The notes: generated by a model not told the origin, from the sequence alone. 64,000 bases of DNA from JBDXHU01 sp039989475 (GCA_039989475.1 JBDXHU010000009.1:186001-250000); one strand, 5' to 3'. Shown: positions 16,610-25,752, counted from the first letter of the stretch. Translations and numbers: made by a program.

Positions 16610-18001
16610 CTACTCCGCCATTACCTTTGCCAGCCGTTCCGGTTCTCGCCAGACATTACCGCGTAAACGTCCCACGTAGACCACGGCGATAAGAAGAATC
16701 ATCAACACGAAGGTCAGCCAGGACACGCGTTCGTTCCAGTCGTAGACCATGATGATGAAATACTGGGCCAGCAGCATCAGCCAGTGCAGGCTGATGGACG
16801 TTACCATCATCCAGCGAGTGTCGCCGGCACCACGCAGAACGCCGCCAGAGATCAGGATCGCGGCATCCGCCATCACGTAGGAGGCCAGGCCGACCATCAT
16901 AAAGCTGCTGAGTTGAACGATGTCATTGCCATCGGCGCCGCTGCCGGCAAACAGTGTCACCAACTCCACCCGGAATACCACAAACAGCACAGCCAATACG
17001 CCGGCGTAGCCCAGGGCCAGCAGGAAGCCCGCGGAAATAACCTCATCGGCCCTGGCCATATCATTGGCGCCAACGAATCGGCCGATCAGGCTGATTACAC
17101 CAATATTCAATCCCAGCATGGGCACGAAGGACAACATATCCCAGTTGAACACAATGGCCGCCGAGGCACCCTGGACCACGCCGTAGGACTGGAACATCAG
17201 CAGGAACAGGTTAAAGCTGGCTACGTTCATAAACAGCTCAAAGCCCGAGGGGAAGCCGAGCCGCAGATAGCGCCCCATAATCGCCCGGTTGAAGCGAAAC
17301 GAGGCCATCACTGAAAATTCCTGCCGGTGTTCGCGCTGGAAGTAATAAGCACAGAACAAGACCAGGGCGAACAGGCTGCTGATGACGGTGCCCAGGGCGG
17401 CACCATCTATTCCCAGTTCGGGGAAACCGAGCTTGCCAAAGATGAGCACATAAGACAGCGGCACGTTGAGCACCATACCCAGGGTGTCGGCCACCATGAC
17501 TACCCGGGTGCGGCCGATGCCGGAAAAGTAAGACGCGATACAGACCTTGGCCAGGGTGAAGCCGGCACCCCACATGAGGATGAAGTAGTAGCTGCTCTCC
17601 AGTTCGACCTGTCGCGGATCGTGCCCCATACCGGCAAAGAGTTGGGACACGTAGTGGGCGATGATCGCCAGCAGCGGCAGGCACAGGGCGGCCATGAGCA
17701 GGCCCTGGGTTACCACCTGTGGACACTTGTGCCGTTCCCCGGCACCGAAGTACTGGGCCACCAGGGCATTGGCATAGACCAGCACGCCGACAAACAGGGA
17801 AATGCTGAAGAAGGAGGCCACACCGCCACCAAGCGACGCCGCCATATGCACGGCATCAATGCGCGACATAAACAGACGGTCGCAAAACACCATGACCGCG
17901 AAAGCGCCCTGTGACACCACCATGGGCAGTGACAGCTCGAGCAATTCCCGCATGGTGCTCTTGCTAAAGCGAATTCCTGTGGCCGCGATTGGGTTCGACA
18001 T
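16610..18001 (-). CDS. MATE-family multidrug/toxin exporter
   Basis: A 463-residue integral membrane protein with about twelve hydrophobic helices and typical MATE features: LSLPMVVSQGAFAVMVFCDRL in helix 1, the MSRIDAVHMAA loop, and the second-half repeat LGFPSGFELFMNVASFNLFL. It should export cationic compounds in exchange for Na+ or H+. The start at ATG 18001 (MSNPIAATG) is preferred over an in-frame GTG at 18031, though neither has a convincing ribosome binding site. The next gene on this strand, an alpha/beta hydrolase, ends 126 bases away. Confidence 0.9.
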   Translation of the reverse strand: MSNPIAATGIRFSKSTMRELLELSLPMVVSQGAFAVMVFCDRLFMSRIDAVHMAASLGGGVASFFSISLFVGVLVYANALVAQYFGAGERHKCPQVVTQGLLMAALCLPLLAIIAHYVSQLFAGMGHDPRQVELESSYYFILMWGAGFTLAKVCIASYFSGIGRTRVVMVADTLGMVLNVPLSYVLIFGKLGFPELGIDGAALGTVISSLFALVLFCAYYFQREHRQEFSVMASFRFNRAIMGRYLRLGFPSGFELFMNVASFNLFLLMFQSYGVVQGASAAIVFNWDMLSFVPMLGLNIGVISLIGRFVGANDMARADEVISAGFLLALGYAGVLAVLFVVFRVELVTLFAGSGADGNDIVQLSSFMMVGLASYVMADAAILISGGVLRGAGDTRWMMVTSISLHWLMLLAQYFIIMVYDWNERVSWLTFVLMILLIAVVYVGRLRGNVWREPERLAKVMAE

Positions 18002-18127
18002 TGATATAACCGGCAGTACCGGGACGCTCACCGCCCCGAAGAGGACGCATGATCGTACTTTCTGCTGTCGCTGTCAGTTTAGCGGAGAGAGAAAGAGCGG
18101 TAATATTGCCAGCGCCGTCCTGCAGGG

Positions 18128-19030
18128 TTAATTGGCGCTCAGCGCCTCGGTGGCGTGGGAACTTATCAGCTCAACAAAATGCCCGAGCAGGGGCTGCGGC
18201 AGGTCGTGACCCATACCATCAATCACTTCCAGCCTGGCGCCGCGTACATGGCGTGCCGTATCGATGCCGGCGGCCACGGGCACCAGCGGATCATCGTTGC
18301 CGTGAATCACCAGGGTGGGCGCAATCACCTTCTTCAGCAAGGCCACGCGATCACCGCTGGCCATGATGGCCGCCATGTGACGCCGGTAGCCCGCTGGATA
18401 GTAGGAGCGCTGGTAACTGGCACGGATTTTTTCCAGCAGCGCCTCGTCGCTGGGCGGATAGGCTGGACTGCCGATCAAGCGCCAGGTGCGCATTGAGTAA
18501 TCCTCCAGCGCCTCGACATCGGGATTGGTCGGTCGCCGTACCATGTGCATGGACACCCTGGGATCGGCGCCGGGCAGTGATCGGCAACCACTGGTGGACA
18601 TAATGGAAGTCAGTGACAGCACCCGGTAGGGGTAATGGCCGGCCATCAGTTGCGCGATCATGCCGCCCATGGAAGCACCGACGACATGTGCTGCCTTGAT
18701 ATCCAGCGCATCGAGCAAGCCAATCGCGTCCTTGGCCATATCCTCCAGGGTGTAAGGCACTGACAGGGGAAGCCTCAGGCGCGAGTGCGCCAGCAGTCTC
18801 AGCACGTGGGGTACCGCTGCACTTTCCATTTTTTGCGACAAGCCAATATCCCGGTTGTCGAAACGAATCACCCGGTAGCCCCGCGCCGCCAGGCCTTCGC
18901 AAAATACTGCCGGCCAGGCAATCATCTGCGTACCCAGGCCCATGATCAACAGGATAACCGGCTGTCCCGGCTCCCCGAACTCGTCATAGGCCAGGTCGAT
19001 ACCATTGGCTCGAATGTACTGCAAAGACAT
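18128..19030 (-). CDS. Alpha/beta hydrolase
   Basis: A 300-residue alpha/beta hydrolase. It shows the oxyanion region LIMGLGTQM, the nucleophile elbow GASMGG (Ser near residue 117), the acid HGNDDPLVP and the catalytic His in GMGHDLP. These match the esterase/epoxide-hydrolase-like group annotated in Pseudomonadota as alpha/beta fold hydrolases. Substrate unknown. It is followed upstream by a GST-fold gene with a 28-base gap, so both may be cotranscribed. Confidence 0.88.
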   Translation of the reverse strand: MSLQYIRANGIDLAYDEFGEPGQPVILLIMGLGTQMIAWPAVFCEGLAARGYRVIRFDNRDIGLSQKMESAAVPHVLRLLAHSRLRLPLSVPYTLEDMAKDAIGLLDALDIKAAHVVGASMGGMIAQLMAGHYPYRVLSLTSIMSTSGCRSLPGADPRVSMHMVRRPTNPDVEALEDYSMRTWRLIGSPAYPPSDEALLEKIRASYQRSYYPAGYRRHMAAIMASGDRVALLKKVIAPTLVIHGNDDPLVPVAAGIDTARHVRGARLEVIDGMGHDLPQPLLGHFVELISSHATEALSAN

Positions 19031-19058
19031 AGGTGGCTCCCGGCGCCTGATCAGGCCG

Positions 19059-20108
19059 TTAGTGGTTTCCCGTACTTAATAAGGCCTCACAGCCAGTACC
19101 GGCCAGCAGCTCATTCACACGCTGTTGGTCGCTCTTCGCCAGGCCCTGGTATTGCTCATTTATCCAGCGCAGGCACTTGGCCTGGTAGGGAAAAGTCTGC
19201 TGGGTCCAGGGACAGCCGTCGATCTCTGCCTCCCAGGTTTTTTCTCCGGCCTGCACCGCCTCGGCATTGGCCAGCAAAGCGGGCACGTAGACCCGGCCGA
19301 TTTCTCGCAGAATGCCGGTCAGGCTGGCGGGGATCTGGTCTGCACCATTCCAGTCACCGTCGCCTGGTTCGATGCCACTCATATCCTCCATGCGGTCTAC
19401 CCAGGCCACGGTACGCGGTGATACCTCGTGAGTGATAGCCCGGGGCGTGGGATCGAAACCCACCAGCTGGGTCAATTGGCCGTAGAGCGCAAAGTCACCT
19501 GCGCCAGGGCGCTGACCAAGCATAAAGGGCTGCTCGGCCAGATGGGTTTCCATCGCCGCGAGGAAGCGCCGGTAACTGGCGTCGATCACGGGGGCGGTTG
19601 TATCGTTGGATCCCACCACGTAGAGGCGGCCGATCTGGCGCTGGGAGAAAACATCCTTGGCCTGGGCGTGAACATCAGCAGGCAAACCCAGGTCCATCGT
19701 CAGCGGCAGCACGGTGCCGGCGTTGTCGGCATCCTCGGCGGGATACCAGCGGTAGTGGAACATATACTTGGTACACCACTCGTCGCCAAAGTCCTCGATC
19801 AGGTAATCGATAAAGGCCAGCGCCGGATCAGTCGGCAGCACCGATCGACCCTGATACATGCCCTCAAGACGACGAATAATGGGGGTTGAGTCGCACACGG
19901 CCTGCACCTTGTCCTCATCGTCCTTGAACAGGAAGGTGGGCAGGAAGGTCGGCCTGGGCTTCTCTATACCCATGGCATCCAGTGTACTGGCAGGTTCGGC
20001 CCAGGTGATGCCATAGGGAATATGCCGGTAGCGCAGCAGGGCAAGCATTTTCCGGGTGTAGGGGGAACCGGTTCCACCGATCAACTGCAAACGTTCTGCT
20101 GAGGACAT
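19059..20108 (-). CDS. Glutathione S-transferase family protein
   Basis: A 349-residue protein with an N-terminal thioredoxin-like GST domain (LQLIGGTGSPYTRKMLALLRY) and a long helical C-terminal part including LAEQPFMLGQRPGAGDFALYGQL, the usual GST helical-domain motif. It is about 120 residues longer than typical GSTs, as in the lignin-degradation-like or DUF-containing GSTs of Pseudomonadota. The ATG at 20108 (MSSAERL) was chosen over an upstream TTG at 20126. A role in detoxification or conjugate cleavage is inferred only from fold. Confidence 0.8.
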   Translation of the reverse strand: MSSAERLQLIGGTGSPYTRKMLALLRYRHIPYGITWAEPASTLDAMGIEKPRPTFLPTFLFKDDEDKVQAVCDSTPIIRRLEGMYQGRSVLPTDPALAFIDYLIEDFGDEWCTKYMFHYRWYPAEDADNAGTVLPLTMDLGLPADVHAQAKDVFSQRQIGRLYVVGSNDTTAPVIDASYRRFLAAMETHLAEQPFMLGQRPGAGDFALYGQLTQLVGFDPTPRAITHEVSPRTVAWVDRMEDMSGIEPGDGDWNGADQIPASLTGILREIGRVYVPALLANAEAVQAGEKTWEAEIDGCPWTQQTFPYQAKCLRWINEQYQGLAKSDQQRVNELLAGTGCEALLSTGNH

Positions 20109-20181
20109 TAAACGGACTCCAATCAATGCCTGCGACCCCGACTGCTGGTGGCCGCCTGTGGCAGGGGTTTTATTGACATAT

Positions 20182-20194
20182 ATAATGCCATTAT
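20182..20194. promoter_or_regulatory. Possible operator palindrome in a divergent promoter
   Basis: The sequence ataatgccattat is symmetrical around a central C (arms ATAATG/CATTAT) and is overlapped on the left by ttgaca (20173-20178), a good -35 hexamer on the plus strand. It sits between the GST gene and the plus-strand gene at 20273. The word gccattatg also occurs at 3572-3580 in another divergent region. The binding protein is unknown. Confidence 0.3.
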
Positions 20195-20272
20195 GTGAGT
20201 ATGCCGGTCAATCAGTGGAGCTGTTAAAGTGCATCGGGGCGAGCATGCACTGATCGACGAGGAAGAATTGAA

Positions 20273-20866
20273 ATGACAGCAATAGTGATCTGGAGCCTGG
20301 CGGCCCTGGCCTACATCCTTTTTTGGTGCTGGTATGTCGGCTTTCAGAAGAAAATTACCCCGCAGGAAGTAGAGGCCATTACGCGCCTGCTCGACGAGCG
20401 TGGCTCCTGGACCGGCCCGCAGAGGGAGAGCGTGCGCAATTTCTTCCTCAATGACGACGGCAAGGATTTCGTCATGGTCAACCTGCTACACCTGAAGTCG
20501 CCGAGCCAGGAGTCCCGCAAAAAGCTGGCGGCCTACCAGAAAATATTCCTCGGCAGCTTGTTACGCAAGGCGGGACACCCGGTAATGGTCGCCCATGCTG
20601 CCAGCGGCAATATCGAAAACGTTGCCTGTGACCACGCCGATGACTGGGGCGCGGCCGGCATGATCCGTTACCGCAGTCGGCGCGACCTGATGGATATGCT
20701 ACCTGCCACCGCCGGCAGCGAGCATCACCAGTTGAAACTGGAATCGCTGGAAAAGACCTTCGCCTTTCCCGCCTCCCCCTGGTTTATACTCGGTGGGCCA
20801 CGCATTGTCGTGGCGCTGGCCATCGCCCTGGTTGCAGCCCTGACACAACTGGCGATTGCCGGCTAA
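20273..20866 (+). CDS. Membrane-anchored protein of unknown function
   Basis: A 197-residue protein with an N-terminal transmembrane helix (IVIWSLAALAYILFWCWYVGF) and a second hydrophobic segment at the C-terminus (IVVALAIALVAALTQLAIAG). The middle part (residues ~60-165) contains FVMVNLLHLKSP and AAYQKIFLGSLLRKAGHPV, which reads like a dimeric alpha/beta-barrel (DUF1330-like) domain. The function is unknown. ATG 20273 follows gaggaag at 9 bases, a good ribosome binding site. Confidence 0.7.
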   Translation: MTAIVIWSLAALAYILFWCWYVGFQKKITPQEVEAITRLLDERGSWTGPQRESVRNFFLNDDGKDFVMVNLLHLKSPSQESRKKLAAYQKIFLGSLLRKAGHPVMVAHAASGNIENVACDHADDWGAAGMIRYRSRRDLMDMLPATAGSEHHQLKLESLEKTFAFPASPWFILGGPRIVVALAIALVAALTQLAIAG

Positions 20867-20935
20867 TCAGCTGCACTATTAGCCCAGAGATTCAGCCTGG
20901 AAATAACGCTCGTGGAGGCTGCCGAACTGCCCGGG

Positions 20936-21120
20936 ATGCCGGCGTGGGCCACCTGCTCTACTACCATATCGTACCGCCGGTGATTTTCCCCGGGCAGGAG
21001 ACTTTATTCCTCAACGGTGCGGAAGACATATTCGCGGACTACACGGTGGGCCAGGATGGCACTGCCTTCACATTGCCCGCAGGATCGGACGAGATCATTC
21101 TGACCAGCACGGGGCTGTGA
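20936..21120 (+). pseudogene. Orphan 3' gene fragment (C-terminus only)
   Basis: An open frame ending at TGA 21118-21120 encodes AGVGHLLYYHIVPPVIFPGQ and then ADYTVGQDGTAFTLPAGSDE, with strong beta-sandwich coding character but no start codon anywhere in the open stretch. The 5' side fades into low-complexity sequence. It looks like the last ~60 codons of a lost larger gene. The original family was not recognised. Confidence 0.45.
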
Positions 21121-21124
21121 GCCC

Positions 21125-21262
21125 TTACCGACTCAGCACAATTCGACATCTTGCCTCGCCACTGACGAGGCGCTCCAGTGCGCTGTTAACGTCGCCGAAA
21201 CTGTAGTGCTCGGTCCTGAGCTGTATATCGTCCAGCGCGGCCGGCAGGCAGAGCATGGCATT
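21125..21262 (-). pseudogene. Remnant of a zinc-type (MDR) alcohol dehydrogenase, C-terminal end
   Basis: On the minus strand the frame ending at TAA 21127-21125 reads LRTEHYSFGDVNSALERLVSGEARCRIVL. This is the typical last helix-strand of medium-chain Zn-dependent alcohol dehydrogenases (HY.F.D.N.ALE.L..G...GR.VL). The rest of the gene is absent, so this is a decayed C-terminal fragment. It stands tail-to-tail with the fragment ending at 21120. Confidence 0.6.
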
Positions 21263-21354
21263 TGCACTACACTCAGTTGTATGTGCGCGGTCAAACAGGA
21301 TCGCTTAACTTCATTAACACTGCTAATTGCGGCACGAGACCGCCTTCGAAATTT

Positions 21355-22926
21355 ATGAAAAAACTGAGTTTTGTGGACACCGCCTTCCTGCTCTCCGAGA
21401 CCAGGGAAACCCCTATGCACGTCGCCGGCGTGAGCCTGTATACCCTACCCGAGGGTGCGAATGAACAGGAGTTCCTGCGCGGTCTGGAAGATAACCTGCG
21501 CGACCTGGATACCTTCCTGCCGCCCTTCGGCGATCGCCTGAAAACGGGGCGCCTGGGACTGGCTGGACCGGCCTACTGGGAACCCGATCCGGCACTGGAT
21601 ATCGATTACCACATTCGCCACTCTGCCCTGCCCAAGCCGGGCCGTTACAGGGAGCTTTTCAACCTGGTCTCGCGCCTGCACGGCACATTACTGGAACGCA
21701 GCCGCCCGCTATGGGAGATGCACCTGATCGAGGGTCTGCAGAACCGCCAGTTCGCGGTCTACTCCAAGACCCACCACGCCGCGGTGGACGGGGCGCGCTC
21801 TATGCACGTGGCCCGCTGTATGCTCTCCGCTGACCCAGACTATCGCCTGCCGGATTCGCCGATGTCGCTGCCAGCCTGGGAACGCTACCGCGCCAGGCTG
21901 GAACTAAGTCATCCTCGCGCTTTGAGCGATGCGGAGATACGCAATGTTGCTGAAAAGCTCAAACAGCGGCTCGACACCAGCGCCCAGGTGTTCGATGCGC
22001 TGAAACGTTTCACCCTGGCCTGGGCGGGTCGCGGCGGCTCCTTGGCACTGCCCTTCCGCGATGTACCGCGCAGTTCTATTAATACGCCGATAGAAGGGGC
22101 GCGCCGTTTTGTCGCCCAGTCCTGGCCCTTCGCCCGGATTCGCGCAGTAGGCAAGGCCTTTGATGGCACCTTCAATGATGCTGTCCTGGCCATGTGTGCC
22201 GGGGCGCTGAGAATGTATATGCAGAAACACGCCGAACTGCCCACGGAGTCGCTCAAGGCCCTGGTGCCGGTCTCAGTGCGCGCGCAGGGGGATATAGATT
22301 CGGGTAATGCTGTGGCGGCAATCAGTGCCGACCTGGCCACCAACATCAAGGACCCGGCCCGGCGTTTCGTCGCGATCCAGGACTCGGTAAATGCCGGCAA
22401 GGCCTTTTTCGATGATATGTCTGCGGCCGAGATCCAACTGGTCAGCATGGTCATGCAAGCACCCTCCATGGTGCTGATGCCACTGGGCCTTGCCAGTCGT
22501 TTTCCGGCGGTCAATACCACCATCTCCAATGTGCCCGGGATACAGGAACCCATGTACTGGAACGGCGCCAGAATGGATGGCTCCTACCCCGCGTCAATTA
22601 TCATGAACGGTATGGCGCTAAATATCACCCTGGTGACCTACGACAAGAACGTTGATTTTGGCATCACCGCCTGCCGCCGCTCGGTGCCACAGGCACAGCG
22701 TCTCATCGACTATATGGAGCAGTCACTGCTAGAGCTGGAGGACGCCGCTGGATTGATTAAGCCAGGGCCGAAGACCAGGCCCAAAACGAAAGCAAAACCC
22801 AAGGCGAAAGCAAAGGCCAAGGCAAGGCCCAAAACGAAAGCAAAGGCCACAGCGAAAGCAAAGCCCAAAGCGAAGCCAAAGACGAAAGCGGCTAGCCCAC
22901 GCAAACGAAGCAGCGCGCAAAAATAG
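21355..22926 (+). CDS. Wax ester synthase/diacylglycerol acyltransferase with Lys/Ala/Pro-rich tail
   Basis: A 523-residue WS/DGAT (Atf/WSD family) that transfers acyl-CoA to fatty alcohols or diacylglycerol to make storage wax or triacylglycerol. The catalytic HHAAVDG is near residues 140-146. Other family motifs are LSFVDTAFLLSETRETPMHV at the start, PRSSINTPIEG and the late NVPGIQEPMYWNGARM. Residues from about 473 to the end form a basic tail of K-A-K-P type repeats, absent from ordinary WS/DGATs. ATG 21355 begins the canonical N-terminus; the frame is open 31 codons further upstream, but that part overlaps decayed DNA. Confidence 0.93.
   Translation: MKKLSFVDTAFLLSETRETPMHVAGVSLYTLPEGANEQEFLRGLEDNLRDLDTFLPPFGDRLKTGRLGLAGPAYWEPDPALDIDYHIRHSALPKPGRYRELFNLVSRLHGTLLERSRPLWEMHLIEGLQNRQFAVYSKTHHAAVDGARSMHVARCMLSADPDYRLPDSPMSLPAWERYRARLELSHPRALSDAEIRNVAEKLKQRLDTSAQVFDALKRFTLAWAGRGGSLALPFRDVPRSSINTPIEGARRFVAQSWPFARIRAVGKAFDGTFNDAVLAMCAGALRMYMQKHAELPTESLKALVPVSVRAQGDIDSGNAVAAISADLATNIKDPARRFVAIQDSVNAGKAFFDDMSAAEIQLVSMVMQAPSMVLMPLGLASRFPAVNTTISNVPGIQEPMYWNGARMDGSYPASIIMNGMALNITLVTYDKNVDFGITACRRSVPQAQRLIDYMEQSLLELEDAAGLIKPGPKTRPKTKAKPKAKAKAKARPKTKAKATAKAKPKAKPKTKAASPRKRSSAQK
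22780..22900 (+). repeat. Degenerate tandem repeat encoding the Lys-rich tail
   Basis: Within the 3' end of the WS/DGAT gene the sequence iterates units like aaagcaaagcccaaggcg with variations, encoding K-A-K-P-K-A-K. The unit is about 6 to 24 bases and degenerate, so length variation between strains is likely. Confidence 0.65.
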
Positions 22927-23061
22927 GCGAGCGGAAACTACTGCCGAATTAATCGGCCCAGCATGTTGGCCTCAATGATGGCCTGTCGGCTGCGCTCGCT
23001 GCGTATTCGACGTCCGTCGGAAACCCGGCCTCTTCAACTGCGGGATTGTTTTTGTCACTTT

Positions 23062-25062
23062 TCAGGGTAGGACAATTGAAAAATTGCCTGGCGCCTTTTC
23101 CTGCAGCGCGAAGAATCGCGCCAGGTCGATTTTACTACCGTCAATCGACAGCTGATCGGAACCGATCATGTCCTTGAGGCTGGCGCTGCCCAGGGCCATA
23201 TCCAGGAACAGGTCATGGGTGATATTGAGGGTGGTATTGGCATTCGGATCGGCCTCGCCCTGGTGATGATGTAGCACGGAGTTTTTCAGGCGCAGTACAT
23301 GAGTCTCACCCAGGTCGGTAAAGGTGAAATTAATCGTCATCTCCATGCCCTCCGCCTCCGGGCCATTAAGCTGGGCGGCCATGGCGTCAAAGAAATTCGA
23401 TCGCGGCGAGTGCTTGACCATATCGCGGCCGGCACTGAGGTCTCTACCGGCGGCGTCATTGCCGTGGCGTAACTCATAGGCGCCGGTCAGATATACATCG
23501 CGCCAGGGGCCCGACTCGGCCTGGTAACCCAGCTGATCATAGTTGCGTGCCAGCAAGGCCCTGGCTGCCTGGTTGTCCGGCTCTGCAAACACCAGGTGGT
23601 TGAGCAGCTGGGCCACCCAGCGGTAATCACCTTCCGCAAAGGCGTCCTCGGCCAACTGCAACACATTATCAGCACCGCCCATGGCAGCGACATAGCGCTT
23701 ACCCGCCTTCACCGGCGGCAGCGGATTGAGGTTGGCGGGGTTGCCATCGTACCAGCCGAAATAGCCCTGGTAGACGGCACGCGAATTATGTCGCACGGTG
23801 CCGTAATAACCGCGGTTGGAAAACGTCTGCTGCAGCGCATCCGGCAGGCGTAACTCTTCTATGATTTCAAGCGGGGTATAGCCCTGGTGGGCCAGTCGCA
23901 GGGTCTGGTCGTGGATGTATTTATAGGTGTCACTTTGCACTTCGAGGAAATCAGCGATTTGCTCTTGGCCCCAGATCGGCCAGTGGTGACTGGCAAAGTA
24001 AATCTCTGCCTCTGCAAACATGCTCGCCGATTCGTCGATAAAGCCACTCCAGGCCAGGGCGTCGCGCACCTTGGCCCCGCGCAGGGTATAGAGGTTGTGC
24101 ATATTTCGCGACAGTAGTTCCGCGCCGCAAAATGCCTTCTGCGCCGGCAGGTAGAAGGTGAATTCAGCGGGCGCCTCGGAGCCGGACACGTTCTGGAAGA
24201 CAAAGTCCACCCCGTCGATGGTGAGCTGCTGGCCACTGTGATCGATAATGTCGGTGGGGCTCAATATGCCCACCGTGCCGTCTGCGGGCGTCTTGCCCAG
24301 CCCTGTATCCACGTGCCCCCGTGCTGTTATCGGCAGGGGGCGTCCGTACATATAGGCCGCGCGACGCATCATGGTGGGCCCGGCCAGCACGTTCTCGCTA
24401 GTCGACTCATCGATAAACCCAACCGGGGCGACCACCCGCAAATTGCCCTGCGCCAGCTGCCCAGCGGATACCACACCGAGCACCCCACCAAAATGATCAA
24501 CATGGCTGTGGGTGAATAGAATCGCCGTGATCGGCTTTTCACCGAGCTGCTGCTGGGCAAACCTCAGGGCAGCAGACGCCGTTTCCTCAGTCGTCAGTGG
24601 ATCGACAATGATCCAGCCGCTCTCCCCCTCGATGATGGTCATATTGGCAAGATCAAAGCCGCGCAACTGGTAGATGCCCTCGGTGACCTTGAACAGGCCG
24701 TGAATATTGTTGAGTTGGGCCTGGCGCCAGAGACTGGGATTTACGCTGGCCGGCGCTTCGCCACTGATAAACTCGTAGGCAGATTGATCCCAGGCCAGGG
24801 CGCCATCGCGACCCGGTATTTTTAGTGTCTCAACACTGGCGATCAGTCCGCGCCGCGCCTCCTCAAAATCCTGCCGGTCGGCAAAGGGAAGCTTCGACAA
24901 AACCTGCCGATTCAGATCCGCCGTGATTTGGGTGGCCGGTGTGCTGCCGTACTCATCGGCGTCGGCCGCGATTGGCAGGGGCGCCTCCCCGCCACTACAG
25001 GCAGCCAGGAACGCAAGCGCAATGAGTGATGCCTGTACTCTCAAACTGTTTAAGGTCTTCAT
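23062..25062 (-). CDS. Alkyl sulfatase (SdsA1-type metallo-beta-lactamase fold), lipoprotein
   Basis: A 666-residue exported hydrolase. Its N-terminus has the lipobox LAFLAACSGG, so it is probably an outer- or inner-membrane lipoprotein. The metallo-beta-lactamase motif FTHSHVDHFGGVLGV lies near residues 184-198, with a second ligand region FCGAELLSRNMHN. A C-terminal SCP2-like domain (NFTFTDLGETHVLRLKNSVLH to the end) completes the SdsA1/Pseudomonas alkylsulfatase architecture. Such enzymes cleave sulfate from alkyl sulfates such as SDS, giving fatty alcohols, the substrate of the adjacent wax ester synthase. That functional link is inference. Confidence 0.92.
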   Translation of the reverse strand: MKTLNSLRVQASLIALAFLAACSGGEAPLPIAADADEYGSTPATQITADLNRQVLSKLPFADRQDFEEARRGLIASVETLKIPGRDGALAWDQSAYEFISGEAPASVNPSLWRQAQLNNIHGLFKVTEGIYQLRGFDLANMTIIEGESGWIIVDPLTTEETASAALRFAQQQLGEKPITAILFTHSHVDHFGGVLGVVSAGQLAQGNLRVVAPVGFIDESTSENVLAGPTMMRRAAYMYGRPLPITARGHVDTGLGKTPADGTVGILSPTDIIDHSGQQLTIDGVDFVFQNVSGSEAPAEFTFYLPAQKAFCGAELLSRNMHNLYTLRGAKVRDALAWSGFIDESASMFAEAEIYFASHHWPIWGQEQIADFLEVQSDTYKYIHDQTLRLAHQGYTPLEIIEELRLPDALQQTFSNRGYYGTVRHNSRAVYQGYFGWYDGNPANLNPLPPVKAGKRYVAAMGGADNVLQLAEDAFAEGDYRWVAQLLNHLVFAEPDNQAARALLARNYDQLGYQAESGPWRDVYLTGAYELRHGNDAAGRDLSAGRDMVKHSPRSNFFDAMAAQLNGPEAEGMEMTINFTFTDLGETHVLRLKNSVLHHHQGEADPNANTTLNITHDLFLDMALGSASLKDMIGSDQLSIDGSKIDLARFFALQEKAPGNFSIVLP

Positions 25063-25189
25063 GCGATATCCATCAGAGAAAAGCAGTAGGCAAGTTTGAC
25101 CGAATTTCTGTCGACAAGCGATACCTGCTCAGGCAGTTGGCAACGGCACCTCCGTGGCCGCTGGCACCATATCAGGCTAGACTTGGCCC

Positions 25190-25300
25190 ATGCATACAGA
25201 TATCGCAGCCGATGGCCTGGCCCGCTCCTTGGTGTTTATTGAAAGTGATACTGCCTTCTGGGTTTCGGCGATCATTTTTCACCTGGAAAAGTGGCTGTAG
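25190..25300 (+). CDS. Possible small ORF in the gap
   Basis: A 36-codon frame, MHTDIAADGLARSLVFIESD onward, sits in the 260-base gap between the alkyl sulfatase and the next plus-strand gene. It has a mixed hydrophobic end (FWVSAIIFHLEKWL) but no convincing ribosome binding site and no recognised family. It may be chance or a remnant. Confidence 0.2.
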   Translation: MHTDIAADGLARSLVFIESDTAFWVSAIIFHLEKWL

Positions 25301-25325
25301 CCAGAGACCATGAGTATGACCAACC

Positions 25326-25748
25326 GTGCTTGAAATAATTACTGAAGCCGCCAGCGCCTTGCAGGCGGAAACATCGACCTATCCCGAGGCCGTGCAAATC
25401 TGGATGAGGTTGATGGGACTATCTTTCCTGTGCAGTATTTTCTTCGTCTACACAAAGCCCGGTGCCCGCTGGATCCTGCTGGCGCTGCTGCTAAACCTGC
25501 TGGGACTGCTCGTTGGCAAAATTACCTTTCCCGAACAGAGCAGAACTGCGATCGGCACCTGCGTCCACCTGCTGTTTTGGCCGCCGCTGCTGTGGGCCGT
25601 GTGGCGCCCTGCCCCGCGGCGCGCCCTGTTCAATCAGCTGCGTGGCTATTTCGATCGTATTTATTTTGTCTGGTTGTGCTGGGCCAGCCTGTTGATGTCA
25701 GTTTCGCTGATCCTCGATGCGCGCACCCTGGTCATGATGTTGAGCTGA
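25326..25748 (+). CDS. Small multi-pass membrane protein
   Basis: A 140-residue membrane protein with four predicted helices: IWMRLMGLSFLCSIFFVY, ILLALLLNLLGLLVGKITF, CVHLLFWPPLLWAVW and IYFVWLCWASLLMSVSLIL. The start is a GTG at 25326; no in-frame ATG exists near it. Similar short membrane proteins without function occur widely in Pseudomonadota. It ends four bases before the convergent gene at 25753. Confidence 0.65.
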   Translation: MLEIITEAASALQAETSTYPEAVQIWMRLMGLSFLCSIFFVYTKPGARWILLALLLNLLGLLVGKITFPEQSRTAIGTCVHLLFWPPLLWAVWRPAPRRALFNQLRGYFDRIYFVWLCWASLLMSVSLILDARTLVMMLS

Positions 25749-25752
25749 AGTT

